Assembly (NCBI GenBank): GCA_015061945.1
Contig: SUVP01000001.1
Location: 310,001 to 374,000, forward strand
Length of the DNA: 64,000 nucleotides
DNA from: Opitutales bacterium
GTDB lineage: Bacteria; Verrucomicrobiota; Verrucomicrobiia; Opitutales; Intestinicryptomonadaceae
Direction: 5' to 3'
Below, piece by piece: positions 33,747-42,690 of the stretch. Below the pieces are notes generated by a model. It was not told the DNA's origin. It did not search any database and saw nothing but the letters and a program-made list of their open reading frames with translations. The first letter of the stretch is position 1. Every line of letters starts with the position of its first letter. The translations under genes were made by a program, and so were the position numbers.

Positions 33747-35102
33747 CTATGCAATTATTCTCCTGTTGAGCAAAATCAACTCTCTTATGCCCGCACAAAG
33801 TGTGAACGAAAATGCGAGAAAATCGGACACTGCAAAGCTCCCCCATATCCCATTTATACCAAACCATTTTGGCAGGATAAAAAGCAACGGAACTAAAAAT
33901 ATTGCTTGCCGTAAGAACGTTATCATTATCGAAACTATCGGACGTTTTATCGACTGAAAATATCCTGATGTTATGATATTTACCCCGACAAGTGGAAAGC
34001 ACAAAGTCATCAATCGCAACGCTTGTTCCCCCATTGGAATCAAATTCGATTCACTACCCAAGAACATCGAAAAAATCACATCTGGAAAAATTTGAGCCAC
34101 TACAAATCCGCCTGTACAAATTGCCGTACCCATCCATAACGCATTTATATATGTAGCCCGAACTCTGCGTAAATTTTCAGCACCCCAATTATACCCAATT
34201 ATTGGTTGAATACCCATTGAAAGCCCCACGACTGGAAAAAATATAAACGCTGTAATTGTCATCGATATTCCGATTATTGCAATCGCCGATTCCGACCCAT
34301 AAAACCTTGCTTGACGCACAAACATCATTACCGAAGCACTCGAAAGCCCTTGAATAATCAAGCTTGGCGAACCTGCATAAACCATTGACACCATAAGTGG
34401 AATACGCACACGGATATTTTGCAATCGTATCCGCAAATAACTTTTTCCGCCAAAATAAAAATATACAACTAACAACGACGACATCGCTTGTGCCATAACT
34501 GTCGCAATTGCCGCACCTTCAATCCCCCAACCGAACACAAACAAAAATAGCCAATCTAAAAATATATTCGCAATTACACCCGTTAGGATTATCGACATTG
34601 CGTAAACCGGACGCCCTTCTGCACGTATAAGATTATTTATCCCATACGAAATTTTTTCAAAAATCAATCCCGATATAATTATCGTGTAATATGACGATGC
34701 AAGCGGTTTTATTTTCTCGGTAGCCCCCAAAAAATCGAGGATTGGCGACATAAACGTAAGCATCACTCCAGCCGCAAAAATGTAAAATACAAAGAACAAA
34801 AATACTGCTTGCCCTAAAACACATTCTGCACCCGATTTGTCTTTTTCGCCCAACTTGATTGAAATTAAAGTCGCACTTCCGTGTGCGATTGTCATCGCCA
34901 ATGCGAGCAAAAATAAGGTCGGCGAAAAGCATACGGTTATTCCAGCAAGAGCGTCTTCGCCCAATGCTCGCCCGACAAAAATTCTGTCGACTACATTGTA
35001 AAGTGCGTTTGCGATTGTCGCAACAATCGACGGCATAGAGTATCGCACAATAAGTGGCAATATTCTATCTTCGCCCAACGCTTTTACATTTTGTTCTTCC
35101 AT
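33747..35102 (-). CDS. MATE family multidrug/cation efflux transporter
   Basis: 451 aa from the ATG at 35102 (a GTG five codons earlier would run towards the tyrS terminator). Twelve hydrophobic segments; PLIVRYSMPSIVATIANAL and YNVVDRIFVGRALGEDALAG are the NorM/MATE N-terminal signature, and the second half repeats it (GLSSASVMMFVRQARFYG). Likely exports drugs or metabolites using Na or H gradients. Stands between tolB-like and tyrS. Confidence 0.9.
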   Translation of the reverse strand: MEEQNVKALGEDRILPLIVRYSMPSIVATIANALYNVVDRIFVGRALGEDALAGITVCFSPTLFLLALAMTIAHGSATLISIKLGEKDKSGAECVLGQAVFLFFVFYIFAAGVMLTFMSPILDFLGATEKIKPLASSYYTIIISGLIFEKISYGINNLIRAEGRPVYAMSIILTGVIANIFLDWLFLFVFGWGIEGAAIATVMAQAMSSLLVVYFYFGGKSYLRIRLQNIRVRIPLMVSMVYAGSPSLIIQGLSSASVMMFVRQARFYGSESAIAIIGISMTITAFIFFPVVGLSMGIQPIIGYNWGAENLRRVRATYINALWMGTAICTGGFVVAQIFPDVIFSMFLGSESNLIPMGEQALRLMTLCFPLVGVNIITSGYFQSIKRPIVSIMITFLRQAIFLVPLLFILPKWFGINGIWGSFAVSDFLAFSFTLCAGIRELILLNRRIIA

Positions 35103-35122
35103 TTTACAAAAATTCACAAAAA

Positions 35123-35148
35123 TGCGACGCTTGTTTTTTTGCGTCGCA
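35123..35148 (-). terminator. Terminator of tyrS
   Basis: 8-bp stem TGCGACGC/GCGTCGCA, 10-nt loop, minus-strand T-run, 23 bp after the tyrS stop. Confidence 0.85.
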
Positions 35149-35171
35149 CTTCAAGTTGAATATCGGATTTT

Positions 35172-36350
35172 TTATGGAATCACTTTGAAGAAAATTCGCT
35201 TACCCGCTTGCAAGACAACTGGCTCGCTCGGAGTCGACATCGACGCAAATACGTCAGATATTTTTTCTGAATTCATCTTCACTGCACCTTGTTCGATGAG
35301 TCGGCGAACTTCTTTTTTGCTTGGGAACAATTTTGTTGCCGACATCACATTTATAAGTGTGTCTTCTGCGTTTGCCGTGAGGTCGCTCCACTTAAATTCT
35401 GGCATATCGTCGGGAACTTCGTTCTTTGAAAATACTTTCTCAAAGTTTGCCAACTCTGCCTTGCCGACATCAACGCCATAGAAACGTGCAACCATCAAAC
35501 ACGCCAAATCTTTCTTACATTTCATTGGGTGCTCGTTCTTGATGCGTGCAATTTGTTCAGGCGTATAAAGCATCAAGTATTGATAATACTTCCACATTGT
35601 CTCGTCGCTAATCGACATAATTTTGCCGAACATATCACGTGGACTATCGTTGAAGGCAATGTAATTGCCATAGCTTTTCGACATCTTCTTTTCGCCGTCC
35701 AAACCTACCAACAATGGCATCGTCAAAACGGCTTGCCCCGACTGCCCTGCGTCACGTTGCAAATCGCGTCCGACAAGATTATTGAAAAGCTGGTCTGTTC
35801 CACCGAGTTCTACGTCGGACTCTACCATAATAGAGTCATAACCTTGTACGAGTGGATACAAAAATTCTACGATAGAAATTGGTGTCTTTTCTGCATAGCG
35901 TTTTGCAAAATCGTCACGTTCGAGCATTCGTGCAACTGTCATCTTGCGAGCCAAATCGAGCAAATCTGCAAACGACATCTTACCAAACCATTCGCTGTTA
36001 TAGTGGACTTCTGTCTGTTCTTCATTCAAAACCTTGAATGCTTGGTTGAGATACGACTTTGCGTTTTCTAAAACTTCTTCTCTCGACAATACTGGACGCA
36101 ACGCACTGCGTCCGCTCGGGTCGCCAATGCACGCTGTAAAGTCGCCAATAATCAAGACTGCCTTATGACCTGCATCTTGGAATTGACGGAGTTTATTGAA
36201 CACAACCATATGTCCAAATGTCAAATCTGGACGTGTTGGGTCTACCCCTAATTTTACACGCAACTGTTTGCCAGCTTCGAGTTTTTCTTTTAATGTTTCT
36301 GCACCGATAAATACTTCGGCGTTTTGTGCAAATATATCGAGTTGATTCAT
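35172..36350 (-). CDS. tyrS: Tyrosyl-tRNA synthetase
   Basis: 392 aa. Class I signatures: LTFGHM (HIGH variant) and KMSKS in GEKKMSKSYGNYIAF. GDFTACIGDPSGRS and the Tyr-binding QGYDSIMVESDVELGGTDQL identify TyrS of the TyrZ type; the S4 RNA-binding domain closes the protein. Charges tRNA-Tyr. Single-gene unit with terminators on both sides. Confidence 0.95.
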   Translation of the reverse strand: MNQLDIFAQNAEVFIGAETLKEKLEAGKQLRVKLGVDPTRPDLTFGHMVVFNKLRQFQDAGHKAVLIIGDFTACIGDPSGRSALRPVLSREEVLENAKSYLNQAFKVLNEEQTEVHYNSEWFGKMSFADLLDLARKMTVARMLERDDFAKRYAEKTPISIVEFLYPLVQGYDSIMVESDVELGGTDQLFNNLVGRDLQRDAGQSGQAVLTMPLLVGLDGEKKMSKSYGNYIAFNDSPRDMFGKIMSISDETMWKYYQYLMLYTPEQIARIKNEHPMKCKKDLACLMVARFYGVDVGKAELANFEKVFSKNEVPDDMPEFKWSDLTANAEDTLINVMSATKLFPSKKEVRRLIEQGAVKMNSEKISDVFASMSTPSEPVVLQAGKRIFFKVIP

Positions 36351-36415
36351 AAATATAAATATTCACAAGAATATTCGACAAGTCTGCCACGAAAAGCAAC
36401 AAAATAATAACAAAA

Positions 36416-36443
36416 AAGCCCGTGAACTATTTTCCACGAGCTT
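36416..36443 (-). terminator. Terminator of the SGNH hydrolase gene
   Basis: AAGCCCGTG/CACGAGCTT stem (one G-T pair on the minus strand), T-run on the minus side, 20 bp after the stop at 36463. Confidence 0.7.
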
Positions 36444-36462
36444 ATTTTTTCAAATATTTTTG

Positions 36463-37206
36463 TTATTTAATTTTCGCTTTAACTAATGGTTCGATTAAAA
36501 TGTAAGCTTCTTTTCTGATATGCACGCCGTCTCTTGTATATTTTTCGAGCAACCCTCCCTTTTCATTAACCAAGCTTGAGTAGTAATCTACATATACAAA
36601 ACCATTCTTTTTCGCAAAATTTTTTAACATCGCATTGAGGCTCTTTACTTTTTCTGCGACATTTTCAATTTCACTATTCCATGGAATTTTATCGGCTGGA
36701 AGTGTAGAACAAAGTATAACCTTTATCCCATTTGCCTTGGCGAGTTGAGCCATCGACACGATATTTCCGAAAACATTTTCGAGTTTTATCTTTCCATTAT
36801 TTTCAGCAATATCATTTACCCCTGCCATAATCGCAACATATTTTGGCTTGAGATTTATAACATCGGCACGGAAACGCACGAGCATTTCAGCAGTAGTTTG
36901 TCCACCTATCCCTCTGCAAAGATAATTATTTTCTGTGAAAAATTCTGGACGATTTTTCCCCCAACCAAATGTGATAGAATCGCCCATAAATACTGCTTTA
37001 GGGGCTTTTGTGATTTCTGAATTTGCCTTTTCGTAAAAACCAAATCTCGCCCAATCGCCTTTTGGTCTGCGTACTCTTTTAACCTTTTTAGCTTTCTTTG
37101 TATTCTGAACTTGCTTTGCCGAAGTCGATTTTTCCGGTGCAGAATATGTTGGGCATACAAACGCAAACGACGCAAGCATTGCTACTAACACAATAATTCT
37201 TTTCAT
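36463..37206 (-). CDS. Secreted SGNH/GDSL hydrolase (probable carbohydrate or lipid esterase)
   Basis: 247 aa, signal peptide (cleavage near TYSA), then a Lys-rich linker (KKAKKVKRVRRPKG). Four GDSL blocks: AVFMGDSITFGWG (catalytic Ser), RGIGGQTTAEML (Gly), IMAGVNDIAENN (Asn) and DGVHIRKEAY (Asp-x-x-His). Members remove acetyl or acyl groups from sugars or platelet-activating-factor-like substrates. In a glycan-degrading organism a carbohydrate O-deacetylase is a fair guess. It is upstream of tyrS and separated from dnaA by a terminator. Confidence 0.85.
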   Translation of the reverse strand: MKRIIVLVAMLASFAFVCPTYSAPEKSTSAKQVQNTKKAKKVKRVRRPKGDWARFGFYEKANSEITKAPKAVFMGDSITFGWGKNRPEFFTENNYLCRGIGGQTTAEMLVRFRADVINLKPKYVAIMAGVNDIAENNGKIKLENVFGNIVSMAQLAKANGIKVILCSTLPADKIPWNSEIENVAEKVKSLNAMLKNFAKKNGFVYVDYYSSLVNEKGGLLEKYTRDGVHIRKEAYILIEPLVKAKIK

Positions 37207-37236
37207 ATTTCTTCTCTTTCTATTTGAATTAAAAAA

Positions 37237-37253
37237 GGCGATAAAATATCGCC
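37237..37253 (-). terminator. Terminator of dnaA
   Basis: Perfect 7-bp stem GGCGATA/TATCGCC with 3-nt loop and six T on the minus strand, 11 bp after the dnaA stop. Confidence 0.85.
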
Positions 37254-37264
37254 CCTAATTTTAT

Positions 37265-38677
37265 TTATATTGATAAATTCTTTTTCAAAAGCTCAACTTT
37301 GCGAACAAACGCTTCGTCGGTTTCGAGCATATTTTCCACAACTTTCTTTGCGTGGATAACTGTACCATGGTCGCGTCCGCCAAACTGTTCGCCGATTTCC
37401 TTCAATGTGCAAGATGTATATTCTTTTGAAAGGTACATCGCAATTTGACGAGCTTGTACTATTTTAGCCGTACGACGAGACCCCGAAAGCTCGGCAACAT
37501 CTATTCTTTCGTATTCTGCGACTGCCGTTTTGATTTTTTCCACGTTGATTGTTTCGCCGTCATCTTCGCTTGAAAGAACATCGGCAAGCAAGAATTTTGC
37601 TTTTTCGAGCGAAAGCACTTCATCTGAATTTATCAGCGAGCAATAGCCGATAAGCTTGTTGAGTGCACCTTCCATTCGACGTACATTCTTTGTGAATTTG
37701 CGAGCAATAAGATCAAACACTTCTGGTGCAATTTTCACGCTATCGCCAAGAGCCAAGACTTTGCTACGCAAGATTGCAATTCTTGTCTCATAATCTGGTT
37801 GTTCGATATTTGCACACATACCCCACTCAAAACGCGATACCAAGCGTTGTTCAAGGTCGGGAACTTCGCTCGGTGCTTTATCGCACGATAGCACGATTTG
37901 TTTATTTGAGTCGGTCAATTTATTAAACGTGTGGAAAAATTCTTTTTGGCTGGCTTCTTTACCCGACAAGAACTGAATATCGTCAATAAGCAAAACATCG
38001 ATTTCACGATATTTTTTGTGGAAAGCCGATACGCTCTTATTCATTACAGCGTTGATATAGTCGTTCACAAAAGTTTCTGACGACACAAATAAGACACGTT
38101 TGCGAGGGTCGTTCTTGATGATGAAATGAGCAATTGCGTGCATCAAGTGAGTTTTACCCAAGCCTGTCGATCCATAGAGGAAAAGCGGATTGAACGATTG
38201 CCCTGGCTTTTGTGCGACTGTCAATGCGACAGCGTGTGCAAGTTGATTTGTTTCGCCAACGACAAAATTTTCAAAAGTATTGCGTGGGTTAATCGACTGC
38301 AACACTTCGTTTTCAACTGGCTTCGATATGCGTGCATTGACAACTGCTCTTGTTTCTTCAACACGATTTTCTGATGAAGTCTGCAAAGATGAGTCTTCAC
38401 TCGGTGATGCTTCTAACGCAACTTTTATTTCAAAATCGATATTTCTCGAGGCTGCGAGGGCTAAATTTTGCGAAAGAATGTCAAAATAGTTATCAGTTAT
38501 CCAATATGGTGCGAGAGCACTGGGGGTTGATAAGATAATTTTGCTGTCGTCGCCACCTATACATTCCATATTGGAGAACCATGAGTCATACGCATCTTGC
38601 GGTAGTACACGTGCAAGTTCGGACTTGGCTTTATGCCAAATCTCATTTAGCGTTGATGTTATAGTTAAAGGGGTCAT
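37265..38677 (-). CDS. dnaA: Chromosomal replication initiator protein DnaA
   Basis: 470 aa from the ATG at 38677 (MTPLTITSTLNEIWHKAKSE). A GTG at 38704 is in frame, but it lies within a promoter and a DnaA box, so 38677 is preferred. Domain I WHKAKSELARVLPQDAYDSW, variable linker, AAA+ domain with Walker A PLFLYGSTGLGKTHLMHAIA and Walker B IDVLLIDDIQF, and domain IV signature GRDHGTVIHAKKVVE that binds DnaA boxes. Transcribed away from the intergenic region that I regard as oriC. Confidence 0.97.
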   Translation of the reverse strand: MTPLTITSTLNEIWHKAKSELARVLPQDAYDSWFSNMECIGGDDSKIILSTPSALAPYWITDNYFDILSQNLALAASRNIDFEIKVALEASPSEDSSLQTSSENRVEETRAVVNARISKPVENEVLQSINPRNTFENFVVGETNQLAHAVALTVAQKPGQSFNPLFLYGSTGLGKTHLMHAIAHFIIKNDPRKRVLFVSSETFVNDYINAVMNKSVSAFHKKYREIDVLLIDDIQFLSGKEASQKEFFHTFNKLTDSNKQIVLSCDKAPSEVPDLEQRLVSRFEWGMCANIEQPDYETRIAILRSKVLALGDSVKIAPEVFDLIARKFTKNVRRMEGALNKLIGYCSLINSDEVLSLEKAKFLLADVLSSEDDGETINVEKIKTAVAEYERIDVAELSGSRRTAKIVQARQIAMYLSKEYTSCTLKEIGEQFGGRDHGTVIHAKKVVENMLETDEAFVRKVELLKKNLSI

Positions 38678-38696
38678 TTGGGTATATTTAACTGAT

Positions 38697-38705
38697 TTAT
38701 TCACA
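38697..38705 (+). promoter_or_regulatory. DnaA box (TTATTCACA) over the dnaA promoter
   Basis: Matches TTATNCACA exactly. It overlaps the -10 element of the inferred dnaA promoter, so DnaA could repress its own gene. Confidence 0.6.
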
Positions 38706-38726
38706 CTAAAATCACGGTTTGGTCAA
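38698..38726 (-). promoter_or_regulatory. Inferred dnaA promoter
   Basis: Minus-strand TTGACC (38721-38726), 17-bp spacer, TGAATA (38698-38703). Transcription would begin about 10-15 nt before the ATG at 38677, supporting that start. Confidence 0.45.
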
Positions 38727-38974
38727 GGATAATCATCGAAAATCTCAAAAATACATCGTTTTTCGATAAGTTGAAAACATCCCAGCCCGATTTTTGTGTA
38801 CTCAAAATCAGATTCTTTGTTTAAATGTTTATTTATTAAATTGTTAGAACATACACAAATATCTTGAATCGACACCTGCAAGCTTTACATTTTAAGTTTT
38901 GTAAAACTTTTCTTATGTTCTGCAAAACATAATTAAGCAATTTTTGAAACTTGCAAGCAGAAGTTTTTGACAAG

Positions 38975-38983
38975 TTATTCACA
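38975..38983 (+). promoter_or_regulatory. DnaA box (TTATTCACA)
   Basis: Exact TTATNCACA match in the middle of the dnaA-ruvX interval. Confidence 0.55.
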
Positions 38984-39130
38984 TTTTCATTGTGAAAAAA
39001 TTTTTTAATAAAATTCTTGCCAAAACTATCAAAAAACTTTTCGCCCCGCACCCCTTAATTTTAGGCGACTTTCGCAAGACCCTCTTGTGCTAATCCCATT
39101 TTTGCGTTGTTTTTTATATCAAACAAGACT

Positions 39131-39139
39131 TATCTACAA
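39131..39139 (+). promoter_or_regulatory. DnaA-box-like site (TTATCTACA)
   Basis: One base from TTATCCACA, followed by an A/T-only stretch that could be an unwinding element. Confidence 0.4.
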
Positions 39140-39283
39140 TATAATCACTATATTAGCAAAATAAAACACAGGGTTTTCAATAGCAAAAAGTCAATATAGT
39201 GCAAATTTTGAAAATTATTTTTTAACGCAAAAAAAAGATTTTTTTCTTTTGTTTAACAAAAAAATCTCTAAAAAAAGTCAAAG

Positions 39284-39724
39284 ATGAATTTGTTAGGAAT
39301 AGATTATGGACACAAGAGAATCGGTTTGGCTTATGCCGATTCAACTTTGGGCGTAGCTGTGCCGATTCAACCAGCAGTTGAACCAACGCCTGAAGCACGA
39401 TTTTCGCAAATTGCAAAAGAGATAACTGAACGGAAAATCGAAAAAATTGTAGTCGGATACCCTTATAATATGGATGGCACAATTGGCGACAAAGCACGTG
39501 AGGTCGATGAATTTATAGCAGAACTTGTAAAACGTTTTCAACTTCCAGTAGACAAAACGGACGAACGCTTATCATCATTCCAAGCCGAACAAGATTTTTT
39601 TGCGATGTCCTCAAAAGTGAAAAAATCTATATCAGCCCGAAAAAAACATAGACGCAGTGGCGATATAGATTCACGTGCGTGTGCAATTTTCTTGCAAGAA
39701 TATATAGACACAAACAAACAATGA
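39284..39724 (+). CDS. ruvX: Putative pre-16S rRNA nuclease / RuvX (YqgF)
   Basis: 146 aa, typical length. RNase H-like fold: LLGIDYGHKRIGLAYAD (first catalytic Asp), KIVVGYPYNMDGTIGDKA, DERLSSFQAEQDF (Glu) and SGDIDSRACAIFLQEYI (last Asp). Implicated in 16S rRNA 5' maturation. First plus-strand gene after the candidate origin; its stop overlaps the truA start as ATGA. Confidence 0.92.
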   Translation: MNLLGIDYGHKRIGLAYADSTLGVAVPIQPAVEPTPEARFSQIAKEITERKIEKIVVGYPYNMDGTIGDKAREVDEFIAELVKRFQLPVDKTDERLSSFQAEQDFFAMSSKVKKSISARKKHRRSGDIDSRACAIFLQEYIDTNKQ

Positions 39725-40497
39725 GTAAGTTAGCCGACAATTCACAAACGCAAAAATTGCGATTCAAATGCGTATGTGCGTACGACGGCACAGACTTTTG
39801 TGGCTGGCAGTCGCAACTAAATAATTTGTCTATTCAAGATTGCATAGAAACCCGTCTTTCTGAAATATTTAAAGAGAAAATCAGAATCCATGCGAGCGGA
39901 CGCACCGACGCTGGCGTACACGCCGACGCACAAGTTTTCCATTTCGACGCAAACTGGAAACACTCCGACACTGCCCTGCTCTCTGCGATACGAGTAAGTC
40001 TACCAGAATCTCTACAAATTTCATCGCTAAAAAAAGTATCGCAAGATTTTCACGCACGCTACAGCGTTGTCAGCAAAAGATACATTTATAAAATTTACGA
40101 AGGTCAAGCCTCGCCGAAAATTGCACGCTACCACTGGTCGATAGGCAACCGCAAGCTCGATTTAGATGCAATCAACGATGCGTCAAAATTGCTAATCGGC
40201 ACACACGATTTCACCTCGTTTAGTGCGTCGCGTGGTACTGATTCAAAAGATAATCCCATCAAGACACTTTTTCAGCTCGACGCCAAACGCAACGGAAAAG
40301 TCATCACAATCACGACACGTGGGTCGGGATATATGTATAAAATGGTGCGTATGCTCGTGGGAGCGTTAGTCGATGTAGGGCTTGGAAAATTCACAAAAGC
40401 CGACATCAAGAAAATTCTCGACGCCCAAAAACGTGGCTCATATCGCTTCGCAACCGCCCCATCCAAAGGCCTATCCCTCAACAAAGTTTTTTATTAG
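39721..40497 (+). CDS. truA: tRNA pseudouridine(38-40) synthase
   Basis: 258 aa from the ATG at 39721, which overlaps the ruvX stop by 4 bp. Motifs: YDGTDFCGWQSQ, GRTDAGVHADAQVFHF with the catalytic Asp, KRYIYKIYEG and MYKMVRMLVGALVDVG. Makes pseudouridine at positions 38-40 of tRNA anticodon arms. Translationally coupled to ruvX. Its last 27 bp overlap the convergent gene at 40471. Confidence 0.95.
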   Translation: MSKLADNSQTQKLRFKCVCAYDGTDFCGWQSQLNNLSIQDCIETRLSEIFKEKIRIHASGRTDAGVHADAQVFHFDANWKHSDTALLSAIRVSLPESLQISSLKKVSQDFHARYSVVSKRYIYKIYEGQASPKIARYHWSIGNRKLDLDAINDASKLLIGTHDFTSFSASRGTDSKDNPIKTLFQLDAKRNGKVITITTRGSGYMYKMVRMLVGALVDVGLGKFTKADIKKILDAQKRGSYRFATAPSKGLSLNKVFY

Positions 40498-41136
40498 AAG
40501 GGCACCGACGATACCACTGCTTATTGGCAACTCAAACGCTTTAGAAATGTATCTGCGAATGTCAGCAATACTGCACATCCCGACGAGTCTGTTAGTAGTT
40601 TTGTCGAGCTTTATACCACGAGGCAAAATGCGACCACCGTCATAAATTTTGCGTGATAAAATGGCTTTCCTTGCCTTAAACACAGCACTTGCGAGTTTGC
40701 GAAGCACAGCGTACGAGCGTGAAGCTTTTTCTTCAGCAGTTGAAACAGTAGCACCAGCAGTAGTTGAAGTAGAAGAAGCAGTACTTGAAGCCGACACCGG
40801 AGCAACAACCTTTGCATTTGAATCAGGATTTAAATTATCTGAATTTTTTTCTTGACTTTCAGCAGAATTTTCCGATTGTGTTTCTTGACTTTCAGAAGAA
40901 GAGAAATTCCCTCGTTTGACTTTTGGGAGGAACGCTTGCTGGGAAGAATCAATCGGCGAGCCCTTAGGCGTAGTCCATAAATAAGCCCCGCGTAGAAATG
41001 CGTTGGGCTTATTCTGTATCTGCGGAAATTGAGTTACCAAATGTCCAAATGTTTCACCTTTTTCGTCTACCAAAACAACGTGTAATGTACCTTCGTAATT
41101 CTTTACATACGCTAATGTCTTCCGCTTTCCTGGCAT
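40471..41136 (-). CDS. Hypothetical protein with Ser/Thr-rich linker
   Basis: 221 aa, no family recognised. The N-terminal block (TLAYVKNYEGTLHVVLVDEK, LRGAYLWTTPKGSPID) and the C-terminal block (YAVLRKLASAVFKARKAIL, GGRILPRGIKLDK) are joined by about 60 residues rich in Ser, Thr, Glu and Ala. No signal peptide or membrane segment. The gene overlaps the 3' end of truA antisense by 27 bp and lies after fabF's terminator, so it needs its own promoter. Confidence 0.6.
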   Translation of the reverse strand: MPGKRKTLAYVKNYEGTLHVVLVDEKGETFGHLVTQFPQIQNKPNAFLRGAYLWTTPKGSPIDSSQQAFLPKVKRGNFSSSESQETQSENSAESQEKNSDNLNPDSNAKVVAPVSASSTASSTSTTAGATVSTAEEKASRSYAVLRKLASAVFKARKAILSRKIYDGGRILPRGIKLDKTTNRLVGMCSIADIRRYISKAFELPISSGIVGALLIKNFVEG

Positions 41137-41187
41137 TGCTGAAGCAATCGCCCGTTGAAACGTGTTGCTTATGTTTTACAATTACCA

Positions 41188-41217
41188 AAAAGCTCACAGT
41201 GAAATCTGTGAGCTTTT
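41188..41217. terminator. Terminator of fabF (near-symmetric)
   Basis: Perfect 12-bp stem AAAAGCTCACAG/CTGTGAGCTTTT with 6-nt loop, T-rich on both sides, 13 bp after the fabF stop. Confidence 0.9.
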
Positions 41218-41230
41218 CTTTTTTTACAAT

Positions 41231-42475
41231 TTAAATTTTCTTGAACAAGATTGCACCGTTGTGCCCGCCAAAACCCAAGTTTGTGCTTATTGCTACGTTA
41301 ACTTGATGTTCTCGGGCAACGTTCGGAACGTAATCTAAATCACATTCAGGATCTGGATTTTCGTAGTTGATTGTCGGCGGAACGATTCCATCTTCGATGA
41401 CTTTTGCACATACCGCCGCCTCGATTGCACCCGCCGCACCAAGCATATGACCTGTCATACTCTTTGTCGAACTGACCATCAATTTCTTCGCATGTTCGCC
41501 AAATACCTTATGGATTGCTGCTGTTTCAAACTTATCGTTATATGGTGTAGATGTTCCGTGTGCGTTGATATAATCTATGCTATCAAGCGACACTTTTGCG
41601 TCTTCAAGTGTGCGAACCAAACATTGCGAAAGTCCACGACCTTCGATGTCTGGACTTGTAATATGGTAAGCGTCGCACGTTGCTCCATAACCTGCAATTT
41701 CGCAATAGATATGAGCTCCACGAGCAACTGCGTGTTCGTAACGTTCAAGAACAAGAACACCTGATCCTTCGCCCATAACAAAGCCACAACGGTCGGCATC
41801 AAATGGTCTCGACGCTCTTTGTGGTTCGTCGTTAAAGTTTGTCGCCATTGCTTTCATCGCACAGAAGCCGGCAAAGCTAAGTGGGGTTACGGCAGCTTCA
41901 CTTCCGCCTGCTAAAATTACGTCTTCTCGACCAGCTTGCAAGTGCAAGAGTGCTTCGCCGATTGCGTGTGTACCTGTTGCACATGCACTGACAACACTGA
42001 AATTTACGCCCTTTGCACCAAGTGCAATTGCAACTACTCCCGACGACATATTCGCCAAAAGATTTGGAATCATAAACGGCGACACACGGCGTGGTCCACG
42101 TTCGACAAATGCTCTCGACTGCTTTTCAATCGTATCCATACCACCCACGCCCGAGCCAATTATAACGCCGAAACGTTCTGGTGTAATATTCACGCCTGTC
42201 TCAAGCCCTGCGTCTTGCATTGCCAGCTTCGATGCTGCGACAGCAAAGTGTGTGTAGCGGTCGCTACGCTTTGCTTCCTTTGGGTCCATATACAAGGTTG
42301 GATCGAACCCTTTGCATTCGGCAGCAACTTGGCAATTCAATTCGCTCGCATCGAAAAGCGATATTTTGTCGATGCCGTTTTTACCGTTTTTGACAGCTTC
42401 CCAAAATGGAACAATGCCGTCCCCGAAAGGCGATACTACGCCGATTCCTGTAATAACGATACGTTCTCTTGACAT
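41231..42475 (-). CDS. fabF: Beta-ketoacyl-ACP synthase II
   Basis: 414 aa. Catalytic Cys165 in VVSACATGTHAIGEA, His in NAHGTSTPYND and His in STKSMTGHMLGAAGAIEA form the Cys-His-His triad of decarboxylating condensing enzymes; the end GFGGHNGAILFKKI is typical. Elongates fatty acids in the FAS-II cycle. AAGGA precedes the ATG at good spacing. acpP is next upstream but is closed by its own terminator. Confidence 0.95.
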   Translation of the reverse strand: MSRERIVITGIGVVSPFGDGIVPFWEAVKNGKNGIDKISLFDASELNCQVAAECKGFDPTLYMDPKEAKRSDRYTHFAVAASKLAMQDAGLETGVNITPERFGVIIGSGVGGMDTIEKQSRAFVERGPRRVSPFMIPNLLANMSSGVVAIALGAKGVNFSVVSACATGTHAIGEALLHLQAGREDVILAGGSEAAVTPLSFAGFCAMKAMATNFNDEPQRASRPFDADRCGFVMGEGSGVLVLERYEHAVARGAHIYCEIAGYGATCDAYHITSPDIEGRGLSQCLVRTLEDAKVSLDSIDYINAHGTSTPYNDKFETAAIHKVFGEHAKKLMVSSTKSMTGHMLGAAGAIEAAVCAKVIEDGIVPPTINYENPDPECDLDYVPNVAREHQVNVAISTNLGFGGHNGAILFKKI

Positions 42476-42589
42476 ATAAAATTCCTTTTATCGAAAAATT
42501 TTTGCGGAAATAAAGTTTTTCACTGCGTTCGGTCGGACAAACTTCAAAATTTCAGAACCGATACAAATTCGGACAAAAACAAGGTCCCA

Positions 42590-42622
42590 AAATACAAGCA
42601 TTTCTTAAAAAGTACTGCTTGT
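42590..42622 (-). terminator. Possible second hairpin behind acpP
   Basis: ACAAGCA/TGCTTGT stem 9 bp beyond the main acpP terminator, followed by ATTTTGG on the minus strand. A back-up terminator at most. Confidence 0.25.
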
Positions 42623-42630
42623 AAAAAAAA

Positions 42631-42669
42631 CGACCCGTTCACAAATGTAGATGCACTGCAAACGGGTCG
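42631..42669 (-). terminator. Terminator of acpP
   Basis: 9-bp stem CGACCCGTT/AACGGGTCG, 21-nt loop, eight T on the minus strand. Confidence 0.8.
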
Positions 42670-42690
42670 GCAATTTAATTAAAAATCGGA

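Larger units (their letters stand above)
38706..39283. other. Candidate replication origin (oriC) between dnaA and ruvX
   Basis: A 578-bp gene-free, very AT-rich interval next to dnaA. It has an exact DnaA box TTATTCACA at 38975-38983 and a near match TTATCTACA at 39131-39139, with a third at 38697-38705 on its edge. Palindromes include AAGTTTTgtAAAACTT (38894-38909) and AGATTTTTTT/AAAAAAATCT (39236-39267). Genes to the left run away from it. No other gene or RNA is seen. Confidence 0.6.

Noticed and set aside
40737-40817. Repetitive-looking stretch rich in caG/gtA triplets
   Set aside because: It is the Ser/Thr/Ala-rich linker of the gene at 40471-41136, not an independent repeat.
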